From: Betaproteobacteria bacterium
Lineage (GTDB): Bacteria > Pseudomonadota > Gammaproteobacteria > Burkholderiales > Rhodocyclaceae
Assembly: GCA_028065725.1 (NCBI GenBank)
Contig: JAPTVL010000126.1
Location: 1 to 10,611 of the forward strand
DNA length: 10,611 nt
Direction of reading: 5' to 3'
Shown: positions 1 to 5,536 of the stretch, piece by piece
How the letters are laid out: every line of letters begins with the position of its first letter
How positions within the stretch are numbered: position 1 is the stretch's first letter
Position numbers and translations under genes: made by a program
Notes under the pieces: generated by a model
Databases searched by the model: none
What the model was told of the DNA's origin: nothing
Seen by the model: the letters and a program-made list of their open reading frames with translations, nothing else

Positions 1-2
1 CA

Positions 3-140
3 TCTGTGGTGCGCATGAAACTGTTCACCCTGGATCACCGGTTCGTAGTGGGTAAATTGGGCGTATTGTCGAGTGCCGACAGGCTCTTGGTGAATGGCAG
101 CCTCGATGCGCTATTGGCGATTGGCAAACGGAACTTGTAG
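3..140 (+). CDS. MazF/PemK-type toxin, C-terminal fragment (gene starts before the window)
   Basis: An open frame runs from the window edge to a TAG at 138-140 and gives 45 residues. It contains FTLDHRFVVGKLGVLS, followed by an A-D-R-L-L-V pattern and an aliphatic C-terminal helix. This resembles the end of MazF/PemK-family endoribonuclease toxins, where a T-x-D-x-x-R strand is followed by K-x-x-G-x-L-S-x-x-D and a final helix ending in leucines. MazF-like toxins cleave mRNA and are neutralised by an antitoxin, usually encoded just upstream, which here would lie outside the window. An antitoxin of a different toxin-antitoxin type follows 118 bases downstream. Only the tail is visible, so the family call is tentative; a PIN-domain tail was the alternative considered. 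Confidence 0.45.
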   Translation, partial: SVVRMKLFTLDHRFVVGKLGVLSSADRLLVNGSLDALLAIGKRNL

Positions 141-258
141 GACCCGGCGCTCACATTTCCCGTTACCCCGGCCTGCTCGGGTCGCCCGCCAACAAAGCCT
201 GCCCCCAATTCGCGCCTACGCGATGTTGTGCATTCGCATCAGCTTGGAGTCGTATAAG

Positions 259-531
259 TTGACTGCAAGCGTCAAACTGGAGTCCGCTTTGAAATCCCGT
301 TTGCAGAGCTTGGCCGAAGCACGGCGGCGGAAAGCGCATTGGCTGATGCACGAAGCGATTCTTGAGTACGTCGAGAGGGAAGAAAAGCGGGAGCAGTTTC
401 GGCACGTTGCCCTGGAATTTTGGCGGGAATTTCAGGAAACCGGGCTGCATGTGACCGGAGATGAGGCTCTGGCCTGGCTTGAAACTTGGGGTGCGGACGA
501 AGAAAAAGAACCGCCTTTATGCCACGAGTGA
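259..531 (+). CDS. Ribbon-helix-helix (CopG/ParD-type) antitoxin
   Basis: This 90-residue protein begins TASVKLESALKSRLQSLAEA after the start, which is the usual opening of RHH antitoxins: a short DNA-binding strand followed by two helices. The helix around HWLMHEAILEYVEREEKREQ and the C-terminal stretch ending in acidic residues and PPLCHE fit the family that pairs with ParE/RelE toxins. Such antitoxins bind the toxin and repress their own operon. The frame is open from an ATG at 94, but the first 55 residues of that version are arginine- and proline-rich and unlike the family. I therefore choose TTG at 259, which has GGAG at 246-249, nine bases upstream. Its stop overlaps the start of the toxin gene by 13 bases, the normal antitoxin-toxin arrangement. 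The antitoxin looks intact while its toxin is broken. Confidence 0.8.
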   Translation: MTASVKLESALKSRLQSLAEARRRKAHWLMHEAILEYVEREEKREQFRHVALEFWREFQETGLHVTGDEALAWLETWGADEEKEPPLCHE

Positions 532-618
532 TTCTTTCCGCACATGCGCTGCGTGATTTGGAGCGATTACGAGATTTTCTGAGGGCAAGAAATCCGCTGG
601 CAGCGCGCCGGGCTGCAG
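519..618 (+). pseudogene. ParE/RelE-type toxin, truncated after about 33 residues
   Basis: The frame from ATG 519 starts MPRVILSAHALRDLERLRDF and continues with R-A-R-N-P-L-A-A-R-R-A-A. This is the characteristic first strand and two helices of ParE/RelE-fold toxins encoded behind this class of antitoxin. After about base 617 the reading no longer resembles the family, and it ends at a TGA at 687-689. The beta-sheet and C-terminal basic residues that inhibit gyrase or the ribosome in intact members are missing, so the product should be inactive. The sequence that replaces them is a permease remnant, so this looks like a deletion or recombination joint and not a simple point mutation. The gene overlaps the antitoxin stop by 13 bases. 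Confidence 0.72.
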
Positions 619-627
619 TTGGGCTGC

Positions 628-1427
628 ATGGCGTTGCGTCAGGCGCTCAACCTCGCCCCGCTGGCCGTCGTGATTTTCTTTCACGCTGATCCCCCTTCTA
701 CCTGATGTGGGGGCGCAAGCTCCATGCGGCACCGGAGGATCGCGCCCAGGTCATGGCCTTCGACGAAAAGGAGGCCATCACCGATGTCCAGCTACTGAAG
801 CAATCCCTGTCGGTGATCGCCCTGATCATCCTGGGTTTCTCGCTGTCTCACAGCATCGGCCAGGAACCCGCCACCATCTCCATGTTCGGCGCGGTACTAT
901 TGCTGTTGCTGCTGGCCTTCGGCAAAGGGGCCGAGAAGCAATCGCATGAGGTTCATCATACTTTCGGCGAGGTGGAATGGGTGACCATTTTCTTTTTCGT
1001 CGGCCTGTTCGTGGTGGTGGCGGGCGTGGAAAAGGGCGGGGCGCTGACCATACTGGCCAAACAGATCGTTGACTTGACCGGGGGCGACCTGGGTGGCACG
1101 GTCATTGTCATCCTGTGGGTATCAGCCGTGGCCTCGGCGGTGGTGGACAACATCCCCTTCGTTGCCACCATGATCCCGGTGATCCAGAACATGGCGCCGA
1201 CCTTTGGCGCCGAACATCTCAATACGCTGTGGTGGTCGCTGGCGCTGGGCGCCTATCCGGGCGGCAATGGCAGCCTGGTAGGCGCGAGCGCCAATCTGGT
1301 GGTGGCGGGTTTTGCCGAGCGGGCCGGCCAGCCGATCCGTTTCATGCCGTTCCTGCTGATGGCTTTTCCGCTGATGTTGATGAGTATCGCAGTCAGCACT
1401 GCCTACCTCTGGCTGCGCTATTTGTGA
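628..1427 (+). pseudogene. ArsB/NhaD-superfamily permease, C-terminal half with frameshifts
   Basis: The longest intact piece (ATG 705 to TGA 1427, 240 residues) is the second half of an ArsB/NhaD/citrate-type ion permease. It has a cytoplasmic loop GRKLHAAPEDRAQVM, then about six hydrophobic segments, with the family hallmarks VDNIPFVATMIPVI and GGNGSLVGASANLVVAG. Full members are about 430-460 residues, so the N-terminal half is gone. Homology extends upstream of ATG 705 in another frame, as LNLAPLAVVIFF at 646-681. Joining it to the main frame requires correcting the T run near 679-681 and removing one C from the five-C run at 691-695. The remnant starts directly after the broken toxin, with a junction between about 606 and 628. 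Translation from ATG 705 could still yield a half-permease, but loss of function is the simpler reading. The substrate (Na+/H+, arsenite or organic anion) cannot be told. Confidence 0.78.
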
Positions 1428-1456
1428 AAACAGGTTCTCGTCAGAGGGAGAGGCTC

Positions 1457-2095
1457 ATGCACCCGAAATTATTAAGAACCCTTTTCTGCTCGCTGGCGCT
1501 GGCCGGGCTGTTCGTTCATGCCGCCGCCCATGCAGCGGATTGCAGGAAGGAACCCAACGCGCAATGTGCCGGCGCCAACCTGGAATGGGCGGACTGGCGC
1601 GGCGCCAATCTGGAGGGTGTCAATTTCGACGGTGCCAATCTGGAGCATGTCAACCTGTCGGGAGCCAAGCTCAAGGGCGCCAGTTTCAAGGGCGCTAACC
1701 TCATGCTGGCGCAGTTGCGGCAAGCCGACTTGCGTGGAGCAAGATTTGAAAACGCTGACCTCAGCTATGCACATCTGGAAAAAGCCAACCTGGAAGGCGC
1801 CAATCTCAAGCGCGCCCTTCTGGCAAAAGCCGACTTGAAGCTGGTCGATCTGGAAAAAGCTAATTTGGAGGAAGCCGACCTGAAAGACGCCGATCTCAGC
1901 GGCGCCGATCTGGAAAGCGCCAACCTGCGGGGGGCGCGAATGGATTCGGCACGCCTCGGCCTGGTCAATCTCAAGCGGGCGAATCTGACCGGCGCCAGCC
2001 TCAACAACACTTCCTACCGGGGCACGCTGCTCAAGGGTGCGACCTGGGCCGATGGCCGCACCTGTGGCGTGGGCTCGATTGGACGCTGCACGTAA
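1457..2095 (+). CDS. Exported pentapeptide-repeat protein
   Basis: This is a 212-residue protein with a signal peptide (basic MHPKLLR, a hydrophobic core at about 8-22 and a likely cleavage after A-H-A at 24-26), so it should act in the periplasm or outside the cell. From A40 to about T196 it is one unbroken run of some 32 pentapeptides of the A-(N/D)-L-x-x type. Every fifth residue is small (Ala, Val or Thr) and Leu or Phe falls two positions later. This predicts a right-handed quadrilateral beta-helix of about eight coils. Cysteines lie only outside the helix, C29 and C37 before it and C203 and C211 after it, which suggests a disulfide at each end. The C-terminus ATWADGRTCGVGSIGRC resembles the end seen in other proteobacterial members. 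The start ATG has a strong AGAGGGAGAGG site at 1443-1453. The function is unknown; export argues against the gyrase-protection role of cytoplasmic members such as Qnr and MfpA. Confidence 0.88.
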   Translation: MHPKLLRTLFCSLALAGLFVHAAAHAADCRKEPNAQCAGANLEWADWRGANLEGVNFDGANLEHVNLSGAKLKGASFKGANLMLAQLRQADLRGARFENADLSYAHLEKANLEGANLKRALLAKADLKLVDLEKANLEEADLKDADLSGADLESANLRGARMDSARLGLVNLKRANLTGASLNNTSYRGTLLKGATWADGRTCGVGSIGRCT

Positions 2096-2146
2096 GCAGG
2101 ATTTGTCCGTCAACTACCGCACAACATCGAAACCGGCGGCAACAGG

Positions 2147-2275
2147 ATGAAATATCCCTCATCCGGATGGCAGCCATCCGTGGCGCAAATCCCCCACCGC
2201 GACGGCATGCCCTGCCAGGATGAACGCTGCCCCCAATGCGGCGCCAAGATGCTCAGGGAAGGTTCTCGTCACTAG
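2147..2275 (+). CDS. Small ORF with a zinc-ribbon-like cysteine cluster
   Basis: This 42-residue frame runs from ATG 2147 to a TAG at 2273-2275. The second half contains HRDGMPCQDERCPQCGAKML, a C-x4-C-x2-C arrangement followed by C-G-A-K, which looks like half of a zinc ribbon. I do not recognise the family. The ribosome site is poor, only CAGG directly against the ATG. It lies 51 bases after the pentapeptide-repeat stop and in the same frame, so it might be read on the same transcript. A second stop follows soon after the amber codon, in a stretch that runs into the AmrS remnant on the other strand, so this may be the truncated front of a longer gene. It is too short to trust without homologues. 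Confidence 0.35.
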   Translation: MKYPSSGWQPSVAQIPHRDGMPCQDERCPQCGAKMLREGSRH

Positions 2276-2349
2276 GCGCTTTGGCAGTAGAAGAAACAGA
2301 AGCAATCCGGCAAATAGGCGCCGCATCCTCGCCGAAGACGGCCCCCAGC

Positions 2350-2874
2350 GAGCTCCTCGTCGGAGTCGTTCACCCCCGGGATGACCAGGGTGGTCACCTC
2401 CACCCACACCCCTAGTTCGCAATAGAGCCGGATGGCCTGCAGAATCGGCTCGAGGCGGGCGCGGCTGATGTGGCGGTAGCTCTTATCGCGGAAGAACTTG
2501 AGATCCACGTTGGCCGCGTCCAGCACCTGCGCCAGTTCCCTCAAGGGCGCCTCGACGATCTCCTCCGGCAGGTGGGTCTTCGCCCATTGGGAGATCTGCC
2601 AGTTCTGGCAGAAGGTGCAGCGCAGATTGCAGCCCACGGTGCCGATGGAATAGGCGGTGAAGCCGGGATAAAAATGGAACAGGGGCTTCTTCTCCACCGG
2701 GTCGAGCTCTCGGGAGACCACCTTGTCGTAAACCAGGGTTATAGAGCTTGCCGCCGCGATTATAGCGCACTGCGCAGGCCCCGCGTGCACCGTTGGGGAT
2801 GCGGCAGTCGTGGGGACAGAGGGTGCATAGTACCTTGCCGTCCGGGAGGGGAGTGTAGTAACGGCCTCGTGCAT
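2350..2874 (-). pseudogene. amrS: AmrS-type radical SAM protein (AmmeMemoRadiSam system), degraded
   Basis: On the minus strand the frame contains YDKVVSRELDPVEKKPLFHF, the radical SAM motif VGCNLRCTFCQNWQISQ (C-x3-C-x2-C, around 2607-2632), DAANVDLKFFRDKSYRHISR and WVEVTTLVIPGVNDSDEEL. These are signatures of the AmrS radical SAM family. Intact members are about 330-350 residues. Four lesions are visible. One base is missing near 2860 and one extra base lies at 2739-2740; between them about 40 residues, including the N-terminal cysteine cluster, fall out of frame. Roughly 70-100 residues are missing between EEIVEAPLRELAQ and VLDAANVDLKFF. Everything after DSDEEL is replaced by unrelated sequence up to a stop at 2272-2274. 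I place the start at the ATG whose first base is 2874, because MHEAV is the expected N-terminus. An in-frame ATG lies 21 bases upstream. Confidence 0.82.
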
Positions 2875-3139
2875 GAACGATCTCTTTTGACTCAATCCTG
2901 GGCGCCAGCCAGTAAAATTTATTATAGTAAAAGAGATAAACTCTGTTCGCCCGGTTTCGACACGCCCTGGATCTAGGAGACGGGACCCAGGTATCGACCC
3001 TGATCCGGACCTACGGGCGCGCCCATTCCGAGATCTGACCCGCCACGGAGTGGGCGAGGTTCAAGGAGATCCTCCACGGGCTTCCGGGGCAGTGAAACCA
3101 GCTTAAGGCGCGCAAATGGTCCGTGAGATGGCATGAGAA
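2875..3139. other. Gene-poor stretch between the amrS remnant and the plus-strand operon
   Basis: No convincing gene is seen here. The first part is AT-rich and holds the likely upstream region of the amrS remnant on the minus strand. From about 2945 to 3135 the base composition is like coding DNA. One plus-strand frame reads LGDGTQVSTLIRTYGRAHSE, then a stop, then P-A-T-E-W-A-R-F-K-E-I-L-H, and then another stop. That may be a decayed coding sequence, but I cannot assign it. It must also contain the promoter for the genes that follow. I found neither a clear -35/-10 pair on the plus strand nor a good match to a Fur box. Confidence 0.5.
2921..2926 (-). promoter_or_regulatory. Candidate -10 element for the amrS remnant
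   Basis: Read on the minus strand, this is TATAAT, a perfect sigma-70 -10 hexamer. It sits in an AT-rich patch (2911-2940) that stands out in an otherwise GC-rich window, about 47 bases upstream of the amrS start. The matching -35 position (2944-2949, CGAACA on the minus strand) agrees with the consensus only in its last three bases, so the promoter is uncertain. It would now drive a dead gene. Confidence 0.3.
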
Positions 3140-3352
3140 ATGAACGATAAGCCCACCAGGGAATACCTCCGGCTTCGGGCTAGGCTTGAAGCATTCGAGG
3201 ATCTCAAGGCCGAGATCGAGCCGTGGCTCATGGAAGAGCGGGATACCTCGGCGCGCGAGGCGCTGACCAACGTTATCGCCCATCTGGATGCGGAGATCGT
3301 CGAGCAGCACCGCAGCCTCGACGAACTACTCAGGCGGGCGGGCTGGACGTGA
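3140..3352 (+). CDS. Small charged helical protein of unknown function
   Basis: This is a 70-residue protein, rich in Glu, Arg, Leu and Ala, without cysteines, a signal peptide or a membrane segment. Proline occurs only near the start and at E-P-W in the middle. Two long helices are likely (about 7-35 and 38-65), a hairpin or coiled-coil shape. Third codon positions are strongly G or C, as in the operon downstream, which supports real coding. The ribosome site is weak (GAGATGG at 3125-3131, eight bases before the ATG). It precedes the ferritin-like gene by 81 bases on the same strand, so it may be the first gene of the operon or stand alone. I do not recognise a family. Confidence 0.55.
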   Translation: MNDKPTREYLRLRARLEAFEDLKAEIEPWLMEERDTSAREALTNVIAHLDAEIVEQHRSLDELLRRAGWT

Positions 3353-3433
3353 GAGGCGCCTCGGCTCGCCGGCTCGTATTTACTGCTCGAGGGAATCGGC
3401 GCTATCGCTATTTTCCACCACTGAGGATGAATC

Positions 3434-3898
3434 ATGAACCCACTGACCGAAACCGAAATCTGCGCCCTCAACGAGGCGCTCGACGACGAGTACCGTGCCT
3501 GGGCGACTTACGACCAGGTGATTGCCGATTTTGGCGAGGCACCGCCGTTCAGCAATATCCGCGAAGCCGAGGCGCGCCACATCGAGGCGCTTAGCACGCT
3601 GTTTGTGCGCTACGGTCTGCCCATACCCGCGAACCCTTGGCCGGGCAAGGTGATGCGCTACGCCAGCCTGCAAGAAGCCTGCGAAGCGGGGGTGGCAGCC
3701 GAGATCGCCAATGGTGAAATGTACGACCGTTTGCTTGGGGCGACCCAGCGCCCGGACATCCTCACGGTGCTGCGCACTCTGCAGGAGGCGTCGCAGCAGC
3801 GACATCTGGCTGCGTTTCAGCGTTGTGCCCAACGCCCCGCAACTGGCGGTGGCGGGCGTGGCGCGGGACGCCATATGGGCGGAAGGGGGCAGTCATGA
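3434..3898 (+). CDS. Ferritin-like domain protein (DUF2202-like)
   Basis: The 154-residue protein has the four-helix pattern of the ferritin-like DUF2202 group: E-A-L-D-D-E-Y-R-A-W at 14-23, E-A-E-A-R-H-I-E-A-L at 44-53, A-A-E-I-A-N-G-E-M-Y at 88-97 and L-Q-E-A-S-Q-Q-R-H at 116-124. Candidate di-metal ligands are E19, E46, H49, E90, E118 and H124; E46-x2-H49 is the typical E-x-x-H half-site. The linker PANPWPGKVMRYAS is typical of the group. The tail after C131 is Gly/Arg-rich and probably disordered. It has no signal peptide, so it should be cytoplasmic. Members are poorly characterised; iron binding or oxidation is inferred from the fold. ATG 3434 has GAGGA at 3423-3427, six bases upstream, and the stop overlaps the next start as ATGA. 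The position at the head of a metal-uptake operon fits a role in iron handling. Confidence 0.82.
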   Translation: MNPLTETEICALNEALDDEYRAWATYDQVIADFGEAPPFSNIREAEARHIEALSTLFVRYGLPIPANPWPGKVMRYASLQEACEAGVAAEIANGEMYDRLLGATQRPDILTVLRTLQEASQQRHLAAFQRCAQRPATGGGGRGAGRHMGGRGQS

Positions 3899-4905
3899 GT
3901 GCCAAAGCGGAGAAAGGCGGCGGCACTTTCCAGGGCATCAAGCTGTTGCTGTGCGAAAACCCGCTGCCGCCGATTGACGAGGCCATCGCCGCGGCCCAGG
4001 CCGAGGCGCCGCACAGCAACTTCTATACCGAGCCCTATTCGGCGCCGCTGCGCCGGCTTATCAGCGAGCAGATCGGCGTGCCCGAACGGCTCATTCACAT
4101 CAACGCCGGCTCCGAGCTCATCCTGCGCCAGCTGTTTGACCGCTTCGGTCAGCAGGTCCACCTGCTGACGCCGACCTATGTACTCTTTCCCGAGATCGCC
4201 CAGCACTACACGGAAACACGGCTGCTGCCCGAAAACGATTTCGCCTTTGATCTTGCCGAATTGGCGATTCCGCAGGGCACCACACTCGCGGTCATCGTGA
4301 ACCCCAATAACCCCAATGGCGGCATCTTCGACATGACACCCTTGCCAGAACTGTTGCACCGCCACCCGGAAACGCGCTTCCTGGTCGACGAGGCGTTCAT
4401 CGGCCTGGCCGGGCAGTCAGTCGCCCATCTGGTGCCCGAACATCCCAACCTGCTGGTGACGCGCACCCTGTCCAAGGCCCACAGCCTGGCGGGCTTTCGC
4501 ATTGGCTACGCCATATTGCCCGAGGCCATCGCCGACGACCTGAACAGCCACAACGACGCCTACCCGCTCGCCCGCCCCAGTCAGGCGGCGGCCATCGCCA
4601 CGCTTCAGCATGAGGGTAGGATTCATGCCCGTGCCGCGCAATTGCGCGCCTGGACCGAGGAGTTCGCGGCGCAGTTGCACGCCCTGGGCATACGCACCTA
4701 TCCGACCGAGACCTATTTCTTCCTCGCCGACTTCGCGCCTCATGACGCTGCGCATTTGGCAGAGGCGTTCAAGGCACGGGGGATTCTAATCAAACCGTTG
4801 AACGACCCAGCGCTTGGTCCAGGCTATATGCGCGTCACCACGGCATTGCCCGAAGACAACCGGCGGTTCGTTGATGCGCTGCGGGAGTTGCTGTCCCGTG
4901 CCTAG
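3895..4905 (+). CDS. PLP-dependent class I/II aminotransferase, HisC-like
   Basis: This 336-residue fold-type I PLP enzyme resembles histidinol-phosphate aminotransferase and its relatives, which run to about 340-370 residues. Visible motifs are N-P-N-N-P-N-G at 136-142, D165 in VDEAFIG (pyridine-nitrogen contact; the usual Tyr next to it is Phe), K194 in TLSKAHSLAGFRIGYAI (Schiff-base lysine), R202 (phosphate) and R313 in YMRVTTA (substrate carboxylate). It should therefore be catalytically competent. ATG 3895 is chosen over upstream starts because GGAAGGGGG at 3881-3889 precedes it and it overlaps the ferritin-like stop by four bases. No histidine-biosynthesis gene is nearby. The neighbours are metal-related, so the true substrate is probably not histidinol phosphate. 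Relatives also include CobD-type decarboxylases and aromatic transaminases. The reaction is unknown. Confidence 0.85.
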   Translation: MSAKAEKGGGTFQGIKLLLCENPLPPIDEAIAAAQAEAPHSNFYTEPYSAPLRRLISEQIGVPERLIHINAGSELILRQLFDRFGQQVHLLTPTYVLFPEIAQHYTETRLLPENDFAFDLAELAIPQGTTLAVIVNPNNPNGGIFDMTPLPELLHRHPETRFLVDEAFIGLAGQSVAHLVPEHPNLLVTRTLSKAHSLAGFRIGYAILPEAIADDLNSHNDAYPLARPSQAAAIATLQHEGRIHARAAQLRAWTEEFAAQLHALGIRTYPTETYFFLADFAPHDAAHLAEAFKARGILIKPLNDPALGPGYMRVTTALPEDNRRFVDALRELLSRA

Positions 4906-5533
4906 AGTTGCCCCCTTCGAGGCTCACCATCAGCGCTATGAGGCGTGGTTCGAAAAGCACGAGGCTGCTTATATCTCGGAGCTGCTCGCCCTGCGCCCGT
5001 TCGTGCCGTGGGAGGGTCGAGGAATCGAGATCGGGGTGGGCAGCGGCCGCTTCGCCGCGCCGCTGGGGGTGCAGGTGGGTGTGGATCCTTCCGCTGCAAT
5101 GCTGGCCCACGCCGCGGCGCGAGGTATAGAAGCCGTGGAAGGCGTGGCCGAAAACCTGCCTTTCACAGCCGGCAGCTTCGACCACGCCCTGGTGGTGACC
5201 ACCATCTGCTTTGTGGATTCGCCTGCGAGAATGCTTACCGAGGCGCGCAGGGTGCTTAAGCCGGGCGGGCGATTGGTGATTGGCTTCATCGACCGGGAGA
5301 GCACTTTGGGACAAGATTATCTGGTGCACCAGGCAGAGAATGTATTTTACCGCGAGGCCACTTTCTATTCCGCTGACGAGGTGGCACGGCTTCTGCCGGA
5401 AGCCGGGTTCGCGATTAGCGCCTGGGGCCAGACACTCGCGCACCCCCTGCCCGAGACGCGGGAGATCGAACCTCTGCGGACAGGGCGCGGCCAATGTGCG
5501 TTCGTGGTTGTCGCAGCAACGAGTGAGGACTGA
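4898..5533 (+). CDS. Class I SAM-dependent methyltransferase
   Basis: This 211-residue protein has the Rossmann methyltransferase pattern: motif I G-I-E-I-G-V-G-S-G-R-F at 42-52, the acidic end of strand 2 at D63 in GVDPSAAML, A-E-N-L-P-F at 84-89, strand 4 around S-F-D-H-A-L-V-V at 93-100, and R-V-L-K-P-G-G-R-L at 118-126. It matches the Methyltransf_11 type, which acts on small molecules. The acceptor cannot be read from the sequence. I choose GTG 4898, with GGGAG at 4883-4887 ten bases upstream, over ATG 4814, which lies deep inside the aminotransferase gene. With this start it overlaps the aminotransferase stop by eight bases, so the two are probably translationally coupled. The coupling suggests that the two enzymes act on the same pathway. 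Confidence 0.85.
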   Translation: MPRVAPFEAHHQRYEAWFEKHEAAYISELLALRPFVPWEGRGIEIGVGSGRFAAPLGVQVGVDPSAAMLAHAAARGIEAVEGVAENLPFTAGSFDHALVVTTICFVDSPARMLTEARRVLKPGGRLVIGFIDRESTLGQDYLVHQAENVFYREATFYSADEVARLLPEAGFAISAWGQTLAHPLPETREIEPLRTGRGQCAFVVVAATSED

Positions 5534-5536
5534 TCC

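Noticed and set aside
3..140. PIN-domain (VapC) tail
   Set aside because: The F-T-L-D-H segment suggested it, but the following K-x-x-G-x-L-S-x-x-D and terminal helix fit MazF/PemK better.
94..258. Upstream extension of the antitoxin to ATG 94
   Set aside because: The extra 55 residues are Arg/Pro-rich and unlike RHH antitoxins, overlap the toxin tail at 3-140, and TTG 259 has a good ribosome site.
1115..1456. Extension of the pentapeptide protein upstream to ATG 1115
   Set aside because: It would overlap the permease remnant in another frame and remove the signal peptide from the N-terminus; ATG 1457 has a strong ribosome site.
1560..2050. CRISPR-like or satellite repeat array
   Set aside because: The short periodic DNA similarity is simply the codon pattern of the pentapeptide repeats; units are imperfect and have no spacers.
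2911..2932. Direct repeat AGTAAAA at 2911 and 2926 as an operator
   Set aside because: Seven-base AT-rich repeats in an AT-rich patch are easily explained by composition.
3353..3362. Palindrome GAGGCGCCTC as a regulatory site
   Set aside because: A ten-base palindrome alone in GC-rich DNA is weak, and no promoter could be placed around it.
2896..3433. Fur box in front of the metal operon
   Set aside because: I scanned for the inverted GATAAT-type repeat and found only AT-rich sequence at 2911-2940 without convincing symmetry.
3832..3898. Frameshift at the Gly/Arg-rich end of the ferritin-like protein
   Set aside because: The tail looked odd, but Gly-rich ends occur in this group and the stop overlaps the next start in the ATGA pattern used elsewhere in the operon.
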